In this document: positions 27,695-37,039 of the stretch, piece after piece
How positions within the stretch are numbered: the first letter of the stretch is position 1
How the letters are laid out: every line of letters starts with the position of its first letter
Source: Roseateles terrae
Lineage (GTDB): Bacteria; Pseudomonadota; Gammaproteobacteria; Burkholderiales; Burkholderiaceae_C
DNA length: 64,000 bases
Assembly: GCF_014192155.1 (NCBI RefSeq)
Contig: NZ_JACHXO010000007.1
Location: 279,959 to 343,958 of the forward strand
Reading direction: 5' to 3'
Translations under genes and position numbers: made by a program
Notes under the pieces: generated by a model
What the model was told of the DNA's origin: nothing
The model's input: only the letters and a program-made list of their open reading frames with translations
The model's database searches: none

Positions 27695-27733
27695 CTAAAC
27701 CTTCGTGGGGGTGGTCGTAGTTCGCGGTGTCAT
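27695..27733 (-). CDS. threonine-rich leader peptide of thrS
   Basis: The 12-residue open frame reads MTPRTTTTPTKV: six Thr of twelve, four in a row. GGGAAAGG lies about 10 nt upstream of the ATG. It ends about 54 nt before the leader terminator, and thrS is the next gene. A ribosome stalled at the four Thr codons would cover CCGCG in codons 3-4, which otherwise can pair with CGCGG just after the stop. That is the layout of classical leader-peptide attenuation. The Thr composition and position make chance unlikely, but expression is untested. Confidence 0.8.
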   Translation of the reverse strand: MTPRTTTTPTKV

Positions 27734-27875
27734 AACCAAATCGCCTTTCCCGGTCCTTGTGAGGAGGTGGGCTCCAGACAGTGGAGCCCCATTCCCGCCA
27801 TGATACCCGAGCCGCCGGAAAGGCCGCAGCCCTGCCCCAGCAAAACCGTCGGGTGCAGCGAACAGGCGACGCGCC

Positions 27876-28958
27876 CTACAGCGCGCCGACCTCCAGGCTG
27901 GACTGCCCGCAGGCGGCCTCGAACTCGTCCCGCATCCGCTCGGCCTCGGCCACGGCTCGCAGCCAGTCGCGCGCCCGGGCGGCCACGTCATCGCCGTAGT
28001 GCTTGAAGTCGTTGCGATCCGGCAGCTTGCCGTTGGGCAGAGTGGCGATCCAGTCCGGGTTCGGCGCCAGCAGCACCACGTTGTCCAGGAACGCGCTGGG
28101 ACGATGACGGTGGCGCAGCGCCTTGTCCAGCCAGCCGGGAATCACCTGGCGCTGGAAATGCGGATAGAGCACCAGGCCGTCTCCCACCATCGCCGAATAG
28201 TTGAGGTGCAGGTGGTAGTCGGTGATGCCGCCGTCCCAGTAAGCGCCAGCCGGGGCGCCGGCGATGTCGTGCACCGCCAGCAGCCAGAACGGAATCGAGC
28301 AGCTCGCCAGCACGCTGGGCATCAGGTTCTGCTCATCCAGCGCCACCTGGCGGCTGCGGTAGTCGTGCAGCGGCATCGGCAGCGGCGCCCGGGGGTCGGA
28401 GAACACCACCCGCTCCAGCCACCCGCCCATCGCGCGTCGTGACACGGCATTGGTCGCAAACGCGCCGAGGTAGCCCAGGGGCGTGCGCCAGCGACTTTCA
28501 CGGCCCAGCAAATGCCGACCGCGCGAGGTGAACACATGCAGCCGGTACTGCGGATGACTCAGCACCCGGGCCTGCCGTCCACCAAACACCTCTTCCAGCT
28601 TGGAGAGGAACTGGCGCGACACGGTGCTGGGCAGCGGCGGGCGGCCCGGCAGCGAGTCGTAGGTCTGGTGGGCGTAGTCGTGCGCCAGCCGCTCGAACTC
28701 CGCCCGATTCTCCGCCTCACCGCGCGCCACGCAGGCAGTGGCCATGCGCCAGGCACCGATGGAGGCCCCCAGCAGATGCACCGGCTGGCCGCCCGAAGGC
28801 AGGAATTCGCCGAACAGGAAGCGGTCCAGCGGATTGAGGATCAGCCCCTTGGGCCCACCCGCAGCGCCAGGCACCACATGGACGTCCGTCGCCTTCAAGC
28901 CCTGCTCACGCAGGCGGGCGCGGGCCTTGGGGCCCGCCAGGATCTGCAATGCCTGCAT
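27876..28958 (-). CDS. patatin-like phospholipase family protein
   Basis: This 360-residue protein shows the patatin dyad: the nucleophile elbow GASIGAW (GxSxG) near residue 65 and a DGG/A motif in YWDGGITDYH near residue 243. An oxyanion-hole GGPKG segment (VPGAAGGPKGLIL) is at the N-terminus. It is probably a lipid acyl hydrolase. It follows the TonB-dependent receptor by 21 nt on the same strand, so the two are likely cotranscribed. Confidence 0.82.
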   Translation of the reverse strand: MQALQILAGPKARARLREQGLKATDVHVVPGAAGGPKGLILNPLDRFLFGEFLPSGGQPVHLLGASIGAWRMATACVARGEAENRAEFERLAHDYAHQTYDSLPGRPPLPSTVSRQFLSKLEEVFGGRQARVLSHPQYRLHVFTSRGRHLLGRESRWRTPLGYLGAFATNAVSRRAMGGWLERVVFSDPRAPLPMPLHDYRSRQVALDEQNLMPSVLASCSIPFWLLAVHDIAGAPAGAYWDGGITDYHLHLNYSAMVGDGLVLYPHFQRQVIPGWLDKALRHRHRPSAFLDNVVLLAPNPDWIATLPNGKLPDRNDFKHYGDDVAARARDWLRAVAEAERMRDEFEAACGQSSLEVGAL

Positions 28959-28979
28959 CGGCGGAGGGTCCTTTCTCGG

Positions 28980-31295
28980 TCAGAGCTTCATGTCCAGGGA
29001 CACGCCCAGCCAGCTGCGCGTGCGTCGCTCCACATTGCCGAAATCATTGCCCACGGTGGTGAGCATCTCGGAGCGGAGCGGGGCCAGATTATTGGCCGAG
29101 ACGCGCATCGATGTCCTGGGGGAGAAAGTCCATTGTGCGAAGACGTCCAGCTGGCGCTGGCGGGAGGTCTCCAGCGTCTGGCGGTCGGTCTGGCGGGTGA
29201 CGTATCCCGGCGTGAAGCTGAGGCTGGCGCCGGTGGTCATCGGCACACTGCTCAGGCGGTAGTCCAGGCCCAGGCTGCCCATCCAGGGCTGCTGCTGGTC
29301 CAGGCGGTTGTCCGGCCCCTCCACCGCCTTCACCCGGGAGCGATAGACACTCAGCGAACTGCGCAGGTTCAGCGGCGTCTTCGGGCTGAACAGCGACGGC
29401 AGCAGTTCGCCCGCCCGCCCCTTGAGCTCCAGCTCCACGCCGGAGGTCTGCGCGCGGGAGAAGTTGGTCGGGCGCAGCACGTAACGGGGCACCGGCACCA
29501 GCGGCGTGGCCGGATCCAGCGTCGTCACATTGCGGATGAGGTTGCTGATGTTGCGGTGGAAGAAGCCCAGGCTGAAGAGGCCGCCGCCGGTGAAGTAATG
29601 CTCGTAGGCCACGTCCAGGCCGGTGGCCAGCTCCGGCTTGAGCGACGGATTACCCACCCGGTCCGGCGACAGCTCGTCGTTGGTCTGCGTCTCCACCTGG
29701 TATTTGCTGTTGAGGGTGTAGCGCCCCATCAGCTGGGTCAGCTCCGGCGCCTTGTAGCTGCGGGTGAGGCTGCCGCGGATCATGTCCCTGCCCTTGGGAT
29801 CGATCTTGTAGTTGAGGTGCCACAGCGGCGTCAGCACGCTGCTGACGTTGCGCGCATCCACGCCGATGCCCCGGCTGGTGCTGACAATGCGCTCCTGCCG
29901 CAGGCCGACGTAGGTCGACCACTGGGCATTGATTTCCCAATCATCCTGGATGAAGAAAGCCTGGCGCTGGATGCGCGCGTTGAAGGCTTCGCCATTGAGC
30001 ACTGCCAATTGCGGCTGGCCATTGACCAAGGTCGTGCGGTCTTCGCTGCGACGGCGCCACTCCAGATCCCAGCCCACGGTCACGGTGTGGTCGTCGCCCA
30101 TCAGGTGGCTGTATTTGCCGGCCTGGGTGTAGCTGCGGTCCTGATTGCCGCCGAGCGCATCAATGGGCAGGGTGGGATCGTAGGTATGGTTGTTGAAGCT
30201 GGACCGCGCATCCTGAATGCCGGCCTTCAGCTCCAGTTTCTGGGTGTCGGTGAAGCGGTTGTTCCACTGCAGGTTGCCGCGCAGCATCTGCCAGGTGCCG
30301 TCGTTGTCCGAGTTCTGGTCCAGGCGCGGGCTGTTGTAGACCGCATCCGGCGTGGTGCGGATGTCGGTGGTCCACCAGCCCTTCTGGGCGAAGCCCTGGA
30401 AGCTCAGGCTCTGGTCCTCGCTGATGCGCCAGTTCAGCCGCGGCGCGCTGTTGAAGCCGTGACCGTGGTTGTACTGGTAGCCGTGCTGGGAGGCCAGTAC
30501 CGGCTCATCGTTCTGATCCGTTCCGGGGCGCGAGGCATTCAGCTCGGTGCGCGCCAACCACTGGAAGCCCGACAGCGGCACCGAGACCGACACCGGACCG
30601 ATCTTCTCGCCGAAGGTGAAGGTGCCGTTGAAGACCGGATGCTCGATGTTGTAGCTGGACCCGATCCGCAGGTCGCGCTGGCTGACCCGCGGCGCTTCCT
30701 TGAGGATGATGTTGATGGCGCCGGCGACCGCCTGGGCGCTCTGGTCGGCGGTCGGTCCCTTGGTGACTTCGATGCGCTCGACCTGCGCCGGATCGAGCTG
30801 GTCCAGCTTGAAGCCGGGCGGAGCCGGATCGCCGTTGAGCAGGATCAGCGTATAGCCGGACCCCAGCCCGCGCATGCGCGGCGAGCCGTCGTTCACGCTC
30901 ACGCCGGGCAGGCGCTTGAGCACATCGGCCACGTTGGTGTCGCCGAACTTGTCCAGTTCATCGCGACCGTAGATCTGCTTGGCCACGGCCGCGCGGCGTC
31001 GCAGATCGGTGTCGGTCTGCGGACGGCCCGCGATTTCCACCCGATCCAGGCGACGCGAAGGGGCATCGGCCCCCGGTGCGCCGGGAATGTCCTGGGCCTG
31101 GACACGCGGCGCGGCGGCGGACGCCAGCACCAGCACGCCCATCGCGACCACCAGGGCCGGTGCGCAGGTGGGACGCAGCGAGGATGCCCGCGCAGGCAGA
31201 ACCGAGCTTCGCACGGGCCGATGCAGCGCCGGCGCGGAAGCGGACAGGAAGCGGTGGACCGGGGCGAAGCCGCGGTCGGAGAGGCAGTCGTTCAA
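28980..31295 (-). CDS. TonB-dependent outer membrane receptor
   Basis: This 771-residue protein has a long signal region with cleavage after about VQAQ, an N-terminal plug (about 80-220) with GRDELDKFGDTNVADVLKRLPGV split here as ELDKFGDTNVADVLKRLPGV, the SPRMRGLGSGYTLILLNGDPAP strand and INIILKEAP, then a beta-barrel of about 550 residues. It takes up a ligand at the outer membrane using TonB energy. The ligand cannot be named; no iron, haem or cobalamin genes lie nearby. It may work with the downstream patatin-like protein. Confidence 0.9.
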   Translation of the reverse strand: MNDCLSDRGFAPVHRFLSASAPALHRPVRSSVLPARASSLRPTCAPALVVAMGVLVLASAAAPRVQAQDIPGAPGADAPSRRLDRVEIAGRPQTDTDLRRRAAVAKQIYGRDELDKFGDTNVADVLKRLPGVSVNDGSPRMRGLGSGYTLILLNGDPAPPGFKLDQLDPAQVERIEVTKGPTADQSAQAVAGAINIILKEAPRVSQRDLRIGSSYNIEHPVFNGTFTFGEKIGPVSVSVPLSGFQWLARTELNASRPGTDQNDEPVLASQHGYQYNHGHGFNSAPRLNWRISEDQSLSFQGFAQKGWWTTDIRTTPDAVYNSPRLDQNSDNDGTWQMLRGNLQWNNRFTDTQKLELKAGIQDARSSFNNHTYDPTLPIDALGGNQDRSYTQAGKYSHLMGDDHTVTVGWDLEWRRRSEDRTTLVNGQPQLAVLNGEAFNARIQRQAFFIQDDWEINAQWSTYVGLRQERIVSTSRGIGVDARNVSSVLTPLWHLNYKIDPKGRDMIRGSLTRSYKAPELTQLMGRYTLNSKYQVETQTNDELSPDRVGNPSLKPELATGLDVAYEHYFTGGGLFSLGFFHRNISNLIRNVTTLDPATPLVPVPRYVLRPTNFSRAQTSGVELELKGRAGELLPSLFSPKTPLNLRSSLSVYRSRVKAVEGPDNRLDQQQPWMGSLGLDYRLSSVPMTTGASLSFTPGYVTRQTDRQTLETSRQRQLDVFAQWTFSPRTSMRVSANNLAPLRSEMLTTVGNDFGNVERRTRSWLGVSLDMKL

Positions 31296-31600
31296 GCGGA
31301 ACTCCGCAATGGGCAGTCAATGGAGATCGCGTGGCGACCTCCGACCCACCCCTCCCCTGCTCAGACTCCGCTCTGAAGGCGGATGGCTGCTCGATCTGGG
31401 GGTCCGAGTCCGGACGACTGCCACGATGCGGTCATCATGGCAGGAATGTGTGACCGTGCTGAAGGTCAGTGGCGGGCTTCCGACATCCGGCGCCCGCAGC
31501 GTCCACAAGTGTGAGGTTGTGGACGCTGCGCGCGCCGGAGGGGCGACCGCCGCGCGATGCCCCCCGGAGGGGCGACTGGCGTGCAGCGCCCGCCGAAGGA
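31296..31600. other. 305-bp intergenic region, tex to receptor
   Basis: No gene is supported. A 13-bp perfect inverted repeat lies at 31496-31529, about 70 nt after the tex stop on the minus strand, with no T-run. The TonB receptor promoter should lie between it and 31295; I could not place it. Confidence 0.6.
31496..31529. repeat. 13-bp perfect inverted repeat
   Basis: GCAGCGTCCACAA and TTGTGGACGCTGC flank an 8-nt spacer (GTGTGAGG). It may be a transcription stop for tex or a protein-binding site for the receptor gene; the lack of a T-run leaves this open. Confidence 0.6.
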
Positions 31601-34000
31601 TCAGCGCTTGAGCTTGGCGAACGCCGCCGCCATCGCATTGCCGGCCGGCGCCGCCTGACGGTCATGACCGCCCTGGCGCGCACCACCGCCCTGACGCTCA
31701 TTCCGGCCTGCGGGACGGAAGCTGTTGTCCGGCTTGCTGCCACCGCGCGGCGCCTGCGCATCTAGCTTCATCGTCAGGGAGATGCGCTTGCGGGCCATAT
31801 CGACCTCCAGCACCTTCACCTTGACGATGTCGCCGGTCTTCACCACCTCGCGGGCATCGGTGACGAACTTGTTGGAGAGCTGGCTCACATGCACGAGGCC
31901 GTCCTGATGCACTCCCAGATCCACGAAGGCGCCGAACTGGGCCACGTTGGAGACGGTGCCTTCCAGCACCATGCCTTCCTTCAGGTCCTTCAGGTCTTCC
32001 ACCCCGTCATTGAAGCGGGCCACCTTGAAGTCGGGGCGCGGATCTCGGCCGGGTTTTTCCAGCTCGGCCAGGATGTCCTTGACGGTGATGGCGCCAAAGC
32101 GCTCATCGGCGAAGGCGTCCGGCTTGAGCGTGCGGATGACGTCGCTCTTGCCCATCAGGTCCTGGATGGGACGCTGCACCTGGCCGAGGATGCGCTGCAC
32201 CACCGGATAGGTTTCCGGGTGCACGCCGCTCATGTCGAGCGGGTTGTCGCCGTCGCGGATACGCAGGAAACCGGCTGCCTGCTCGAAGGTCTTGGGGCCA
32301 AGGCCGCTGACATCCAGCAGTTGCTGGCGGCTACGGAAGGCACCGTTCGCATCGCGCCACCGCACGATGGCATTGGCGACGCTGGTGGACAGTCCCGACA
32401 CGCGGGACAGCAGCGGCGCGGAGGCGGTGTTCAGGTCCACGCCGACCGAGTTCACGCAGTCTTCCACCACCGCATCCAGGGTGCGAGCCAGCTCGCTCTG
32501 GTTGACGTCATGCTGGTACTGGCCGACGCCAATGGACTTCGGATCAATCTTGACCAGCTCGGCCAGCGGGTCCTGCAGGCGGCGGGCGATGGACACCGCG
32601 CCGCGCAGGGACACATCCAGCTCCGGCAGTTCCTTGGAGGCGAATTCGGAGGCGGAGTAGACCGAAGCGCCAGCTTCGCTGACGACCACCTTCTGGATCT
32701 CGGTCACCGGCGCATCCGACGACTGCGACAGCATCTGCTGGATGCGCTTGATCAGGTCGGCGGCCAGCTTGTCGGTCTCGCGAGAGGCGGTACCGTTGCC
32801 AATCGCAATCAGGTTCACGCCGTGGGCCGCACACAGGCGCCCCAGGGTGTGGATGGAGCCTTCCCAGTCGCGCTTGGGTTCATGCGGGTAGACGGTGGCG
32901 GTGTCCAGCACGCGGCCGGTGTCGCTCACCACCGCGACCTTCACGCCGGTGCGGATGCCAGGGTCCAGGCCCATCACCACCCGCTTGCCGGCGGGCGCGG
33001 CCAGCAGCAGGTCGCGCAGGTTCTCGGCGAAGACCTTGGTGGCGACCTTTTCTGCTTCTTCCCGCAGGCGGGAGAACAGGTCGCGCTCCAGGCTCAGCGA
33101 CAGCTTGACCTTCCAGGTCCAGGCAATCGTCTTGCGGATGAGTTCGTCACCGGCGCGCTTGGTGTGGGTCCAGCCGAGGTGGCGGGCGATGCGGCCTTCG
33201 GCCATGCTGGGCTGGCCGGGCACCACTTCTTCATCCAGCACCAGCTTGGCGTCCAGGAACTCCTGGGTGCGGCCGCGGAAGACGGCCAGCGCGCGGTGGG
33301 ACGGGACGGTGCGGATCGGCTCCGCATAGTCGAAGTAGTCGCGGAACTTGGAGATGTCGGGGTTGTTCTCGTCCTTGCCGTCCATCAGCTTGGACTTGAA
33401 CAGGCCCTCTTCCCACAGCCATTCGCGCAGCTTGCCGATCAGGGCGGCATCTTCGGCCCAGCGCTCGGAGAGCAGGTCTCGGACGCCATCCAGCACGGCA
33501 TAGGCGTCGGCGAAACCGGCATCGGGGTTGAGGAAGCTGGCGGCCTCGGCCATCGGGTCCAGGGACGGATCGGCGAACAGCTTGTCGGCCAGGGGTTCCA
33601 GGCCGGCTTCGCGGGCGATCATGCCCTTGGTGCGACGCTTTTGCTTGTAGGGCAGGTAGAGGTCTTCCAGCTCCTGCTTGGTGGGCGCGGCGGCGATCGC
33701 GGCGGTAAGTTCGGGAGTGAGCTTGCCCTGCTCCTCGATGCTCTTGAGCACGGCTTCGCGGCGGTCCTCAAGTTCACGCAGGTAGGCCAGGCGCACTTCG
33801 AGTTCGCGCAGCTGGGTGTCGTCGAGGCCGTCGGTGGCTTCCTTGCGGTAGCGGGCGATGAACGGGACGGTGGCGCCACCATCCAGCAGTTCCACAGCGG
33901 CGTTGACCTGTGCCGGGCGGACGTTCAGCTCGGCGGCAATCTGAAGGAGGATCTTGTCCAAGACAACTACGGCCTGAGGCCAATGCACCAAAACGGCCAA
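31601..34000 (-). CDS. tex: Tex-family RNA-binding transcription accessory protein
   Basis: This 799-residue protein is a nucleic-acid-binding factor related to eukaryotic Spt6. It has an N-terminal helical domain, a YqgF/RuvX-like nuclease-fold domain ([19 protein letters not shown]), helix-hairpin-helix repeats ([19 protein letters not shown]) and a C-terminal S1 domain ([21 protein letters not shown] split around [19 protein letters not shown]). A basic Gly/Arg-rich tail follows. The start is uncertain: TTG at 34000 is the annotated limit, and another TTG at 33961 would give the usual [12 protein letters not shown] start. Confidence 0.95.
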   Translation of the reverse strand: MAVLVHWPQAVVVLDKILLQIAAELNVRPAQVNAAVELLDGGATVPFIARYRKEATDGLDDTQLRELEVRLAYLRELEDRREAVLKSIEEQGKLTPELTAAIAAAPTKQELEDLYLPYKQKRRTKGMIAREAGLEPLADKLFADPSLDPMAEAASFLNPDAGFADAYAVLDGVRDLLSERWAEDAALIGKLREWLWEEGLFKSKLMDGKDENNPDISKFRDYFDYAEPIRTVPSHRALAVFRGRTQEFLDAKLVLDEEVVPGQPSMAEGRIARHLGWTHTKRAGDELIRKTIAWTWKVKLSLSLERDLFSRLREEAEKVATKVFAENLRDLLLAAPAGKRVVMGLDPGIRTGVKVAVVSDTGRVLDTATVYPHEPKRDWEGSIHTLGRLCAAHGVNLIAIGNGTASRETDKLAADLIKRIQQMLSQSSDAPVTEIQKVVVSEAGASVYSASEFASKELPELDVSLRGAVSIARRLQDPLAELVKIDPKSIGVGQYQHDVNQSELARTLDAVVEDCVNSVGVDLNTASAPLLSRVSGLSTSVANAIVRWRDANGAFRSRQQLLDVSGLGPKTFEQAAGFLRIRDGDNPLDMSGVHPETYPVVQRILGQVQRPIQDLMGKSDVIRTLKPDAFADERFGAITVKDILAELEKPGRDPRPDFKVARFNDGVEDLKDLKEGMVLEGTVSNVAQFGAFVDLGVHQDGLVHVSQLSNKFVTDAREVVKTGDIVKVKVLEVDMARKRISLTMKLDAQAPRGGSKPDNSFRPAGRNERQGGGARQGGHDRQAAPAGNAMAAAFAKLKR

Positions 34001-34169
34001 GTATAGGATGGGGCCCCCGCTTGATCAGCCTAAGGTTGATCAAGACTGCCCCCCGAGGGGGCTGCGGCCACCTTGGGGCGGCCCGGCGGTGGCCCCTCTC
34101 AGCGAACCCGCAGCCCCGCTGGGACGGCGCTACGCGCGTCCGGCGCGCCTTCTGGCGACGAGGGTTAGG

Positions 34170-34445
34170 TCAACGTGGGGGGGGAGTGTCATTCCTGGTG
34201 CCCTGTTGATTCCTCAGGGCTCCCATGACCAGAGTTCCGACTACGAAGCCGACAGCGATGTAGGTGGCTTTCAGAGCCGCCGATGTGCCGCCGAATCGTT
34301 CCCACATCAGGGCGGCATTGATGGCCCATACGAGAGCAGCAAACAGCCCCAGCTTCCAAGCGCGTGCCCAGCCGTACATCCCATCCGCAAAACGGACCAT
34401 CACGTACACCAGCACGCACGAATTGACAAAGATCTGAAAGTCCAT
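34170..34445 (-). CDS. small inner-membrane protein, unknown
   Basis: This 91-residue protein has three hydrophobic segments, starting MDFQIFVNSCVLVYVMVRFA. The ATG at 34445 has GGGAGGGG just upstream, a strong ribosome site. No family is recognised. It follows the flavoprotein gene with a hairpin between them. Confidence 0.5.
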   Translation of the reverse strand: MDFQIFVNSCVLVYVMVRFADGMYGWARAWKLGLFAALVWAINAALMWERFGGTSAALKATYIAVGFVVGTLVMGALRNQQGTRNDTPPPR

Positions 34446-34459
34446 CGCCCCTCCCTTGA

Positions 34460-34479
34460 ACGCCACCTCTTGGTGGCGT
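34460..34479 (-). terminator. stem-loop between flavoprotein and small membrane gene
   Basis: ACGCCACC pairs with GGTGGCGT around a 4-nt loop. It lies just after the flavoprotein gene and about 15 nt before the small membrane gene's start. T-run is weak (none downstream on the minus strand), so termination is only possible. Confidence 0.45.
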
Positions 34480-34508
34480 CTTTGCGGAAGGGGTTCAAGT
34501 GGCCGCTA

Positions 34509-35909
34509 TCAGGTGGCGCGCTTCGCGCTCCAGGCGGCTGCGCCCTCGCCCGCCACCAGGCCGCTGGCCATCGACGCTGTCAGCAGGTAGCCGCCCGTCG
34601 GCGCTTCCCAGTCGAGCATCTCGCCCGCGACGAAGACACCTGGTCGGTTCTTGAGCATCAGGTGCTCATCCAGCGATTCCAGGCGGACACCGCCCGCGGT
34701 GCTGATGACCTCGGCCACCGGGCGCGGCGCCGCCAGGCGCAGCGGCAGGGCCTTGAGCGTGCGTGCGAGCGTGGCCGCGTCGCTGTACTGCGCCTTGTCC
34801 AGCACCTCGTGCAGCAGCGCCGCCTTCACGCCGTCCAAGTTCAAACGGCTCTTCAGGTGGGAAGACATCGATCGCGATCCACGCGGATACGCCACCTGTT
34901 CCGCCACCCAGTTCGCCTCACGGCCCGGGAAGAGGTCCAGGTGTACCAGCGCTTCACCCTGCGCCTCGATCACCTCACGAATCAGTGCCGAGGCGGCATA
35001 CACCAGGGAACCTTCAATGCCCGAGGCGGTCACCACGAACTCGCCTTGACGCGAAAACTGCCGACCATCCGGCGCCTTCACGCTCAGCGCCACCGACTTG
35101 AGCGGCTGGCCCGCAAACTTCTCGACAAAGAACGGCGTCCAGCCCGGGGCGGACTCGCCCTCCCGCCGCACGCCCAGATCAAAACCGCAATTCGATGGGC
35201 GCAGCGCGCGAACCTCGGCGCCGGCCGCTTCCAACATCGGCACCCAACGTCCATCCGACCCGAGCTGCGGCCAGGAAGCGCCGCCCAGCGCCAGCACCAC
35301 CGCCTGCCCCGTCCAGACCGTTTCGCCTTCGGGACCCTGGAAGCGGCAGCCGCCCTCCTCCGTCCAGCCCAGCCAGCGATGACGCATGTGCAGCCGCACG
35401 CCCTGCCCGCGCAGGCGGTGCAGCCATGCGCGCAGCAGCGGCGCGGCTTTCAGGTCCTTGGGGAACACACGGCCGGAAGTGCCGACAAAGGTCTCGACAC
35501 CCAGGTCGGCCGCCCAGCGCCGCAGCGCTTCGCCATCGAACCGGTCCAGCCAGGGGGCGACGCCAGCCTGGCGCTCGAAGTAGCGCTCATCAAATCGCGG
35601 GCGGTCTTCGGAATGGGTCAGGTTGAGGCCGCCCTTGCCGGCCAGCAGGAACTTGCGGCCCACCGAGGCCATGGCGTCGAACAGGTCCACCGAAACGCCG
35701 GCCAGCGCCAGGCGCTCGGCAGCCATGAGACCAGCCGGGCCCCCGCCGATGACCAGCACTCGGCGGTTGGCGGAAGCGCCTGCCCCACCGCCTGCCGAGG
35801 TTGGCAAGGACTCAGCAGACGCCCCGGACGCTGGAGCGCCGGGTGCGGCTGAGGGGCCGGGAGCGGCGGAAGTGGAGGACGGGGAAGTGAAAGCGTTTTG
35901 ATCGGGCAT
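34509..35909 (-). CDS. FAD-dependent oxidoreductase, TIGR03862/HI0933-like
   Basis: This 466-residue flavoprotein has the FAD-binding Rossmann motif GGGPAGLMAAERLA near residue 45 and GRKFLLAGKGGLNLTHSE, both typical of the HI0933/TIGR03862 family. The C-terminal part carries GGVRLESLDEHLM and a final GGYLLTASMASGLVAG. The reaction is not known. The N-terminal 40 residues are an Ala/Pro/Ser-rich leader. I set the start at ATG 35909; a TTG at 35927 would add six residues. Confidence 0.85.
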   Translation of the reverse strand: MPDQNAFTSPSSTSAAPGPSAAPGAPASGASAESLPTSAGGGAGASANRRVLVIGGGPAGLMAAERLALAGVSVDLFDAMASVGRKFLLAGKGGLNLTHSEDRPRFDERYFERQAGVAPWLDRFDGEALRRWAADLGVETFVGTSGRVFPKDLKAAPLLRAWLHRLRGQGVRLHMRHRWLGWTEEGGCRFQGPEGETVWTGQAVVLALGGASWPQLGSDGRWVPMLEAAGAEVRALRPSNCGFDLGVRREGESAPGWTPFFVEKFAGQPLKSVALSVKAPDGRQFSRQGEFVVTASGIEGSLVYAASALIREVIEAQGEALVHLDLFPGREANWVAEQVAYPRGSRSMSSHLKSRLNLDGVKAALLHEVLDKAQYSDAATLARTLKALPLRLAAPRPVAEVISTAGGVRLESLDEHLMLKNRPGVFVAGEMLDWEAPTGGYLLTASMASGLVAGEGAAAWSAKRAT

Positions 35910-36142
35910 GTTGGGACCCGGCGTCAAACTCCATCAACTTCGGAGCGCCGGGCCCGTATTGTCCCAGAGCGCGAAGCTGCAGGCGACGAGCCTCGGCAAC
36001 CGACGCCGCGACAACCGAGACCGCGCCCACCTGCGCCCGCCCCCTCCACCTAGCAGTCACGCTGCCTGCTCGACGGGTCATGCCAGCCCGGCCGGCCTTG
36101 CCAGCCCGGCCTGCCCCGCTAGCGCCGGTGTCGGACGCGCCT

Positions 36143-37039
36143 TTACGCCTCCCGCAACGCCTTGCGCAGTCCGGCGCCAATGTCCGGCCGGTCCTTGAAC
36201 GGGTCCGTCGGATTGCGCCCCTGCATCACATCTTCCAGCCGCGTCTGCACGCCCTGCAAGGCCTGCGGGTGGCTGAAGATGTAGAAGCGGTCTTCATCCA
36301 TCGCGTCAAAGACCATGCGCGCCACATTCGCCGCGCTGAGCTTGCCGGAGGACACCGCCTTGTCGGTCTGCGCCTGGGAAATCAGCTGGCTGCGCGTGGG
36401 CTTGCTGCCGCGCAGATCGTCCGGCCGGTTGCGGTGGCTCTGGGTGATGCCGGTCGGCACGAAGAACGGGCATAGCACCGAGCACTTCACCTGATCCGTC
36501 ACCAGCGACAGATCCTGATAGAGCGTCTCGCTCAGCGACACCACCGCATGCTTGGACACGTTGTAGACGCCCATGTTGGGCGGGTTCAGCATGCCGGCCA
36601 TCGACGAGGTGTTGACGATGTGCCCCTGCCAGGACGGGTCCGCCTGGGCCGCTTCCAGCATCATCGGCGTGAACAGCCGCACGCCGTGCACCACGCCCAT
36701 CAGGTTGACGCCCAGCACCCAGTCCCAGTCGTTGAGGCTGTTCTCCCAGATCAGGCCCCCGGAGCCCACGCCAGCATTGTTGAAAACAAAATGCGGCGCT
36801 CCAAAGCGCTCCTTCACCGCCGCGGCCAGCGCCTCCATCTGATCAGCCTTGGCCACATCCACCCGGCGCGCCAGCACCGGATGAGCCGCGAACTCCTGCG
36901 CGGCGCGGTCCAGCGCGTCCTGCTGAACATCACACAGCACCAGCTTCATGCCGCGGGATGCCGCAATGCGGGCCACCTCCAGGCCGAAGCCCGAGCCCGC
37001 GCCGGTGATGACCGCCGTCTTGCCTTGATAGTCCTTCAT
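36143..37039 (-). CDS. SDR family oxidoreductase
   Basis: This 298-residue short-chain dehydrogenase has TGAGSGFG for NAD(P), the NNAG motif (FNNAGVGSGG) and catalytic Ser/Tyr/Lys with YNVSK. Its start overlaps the GST stop by four bases. Substrate unknown; the neighbouring GST and CurA-like reductase suggest detoxification or carbonyl metabolism. Confidence 0.88.
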   Translation of the reverse strand: MKDYQGKTAVITGAGSGFGLEVARIAASRGMKLVLCDVQQDALDRAAQEFAAHPVLARRVDVAKADQMEALAAAVKERFGAPHFVFNNAGVGSGGLIWENSLNDWDWVLGVNLMGVVHGVRLFTPMMLEAAQADPSWQGHIVNTSSMAGMLNPPNMGVYNVSKHAVVSLSETLYQDLSLVTDQVKCSVLCPFFVPTGITQSHRNRPDDLRGSKPTRSQLISQAQTDKAVSSGKLSAANVARMVFDAMDEDRFYIFSHPQALQGVQTRLEDVMQGRNPTDPFKDRPDIGAGLRKALREA

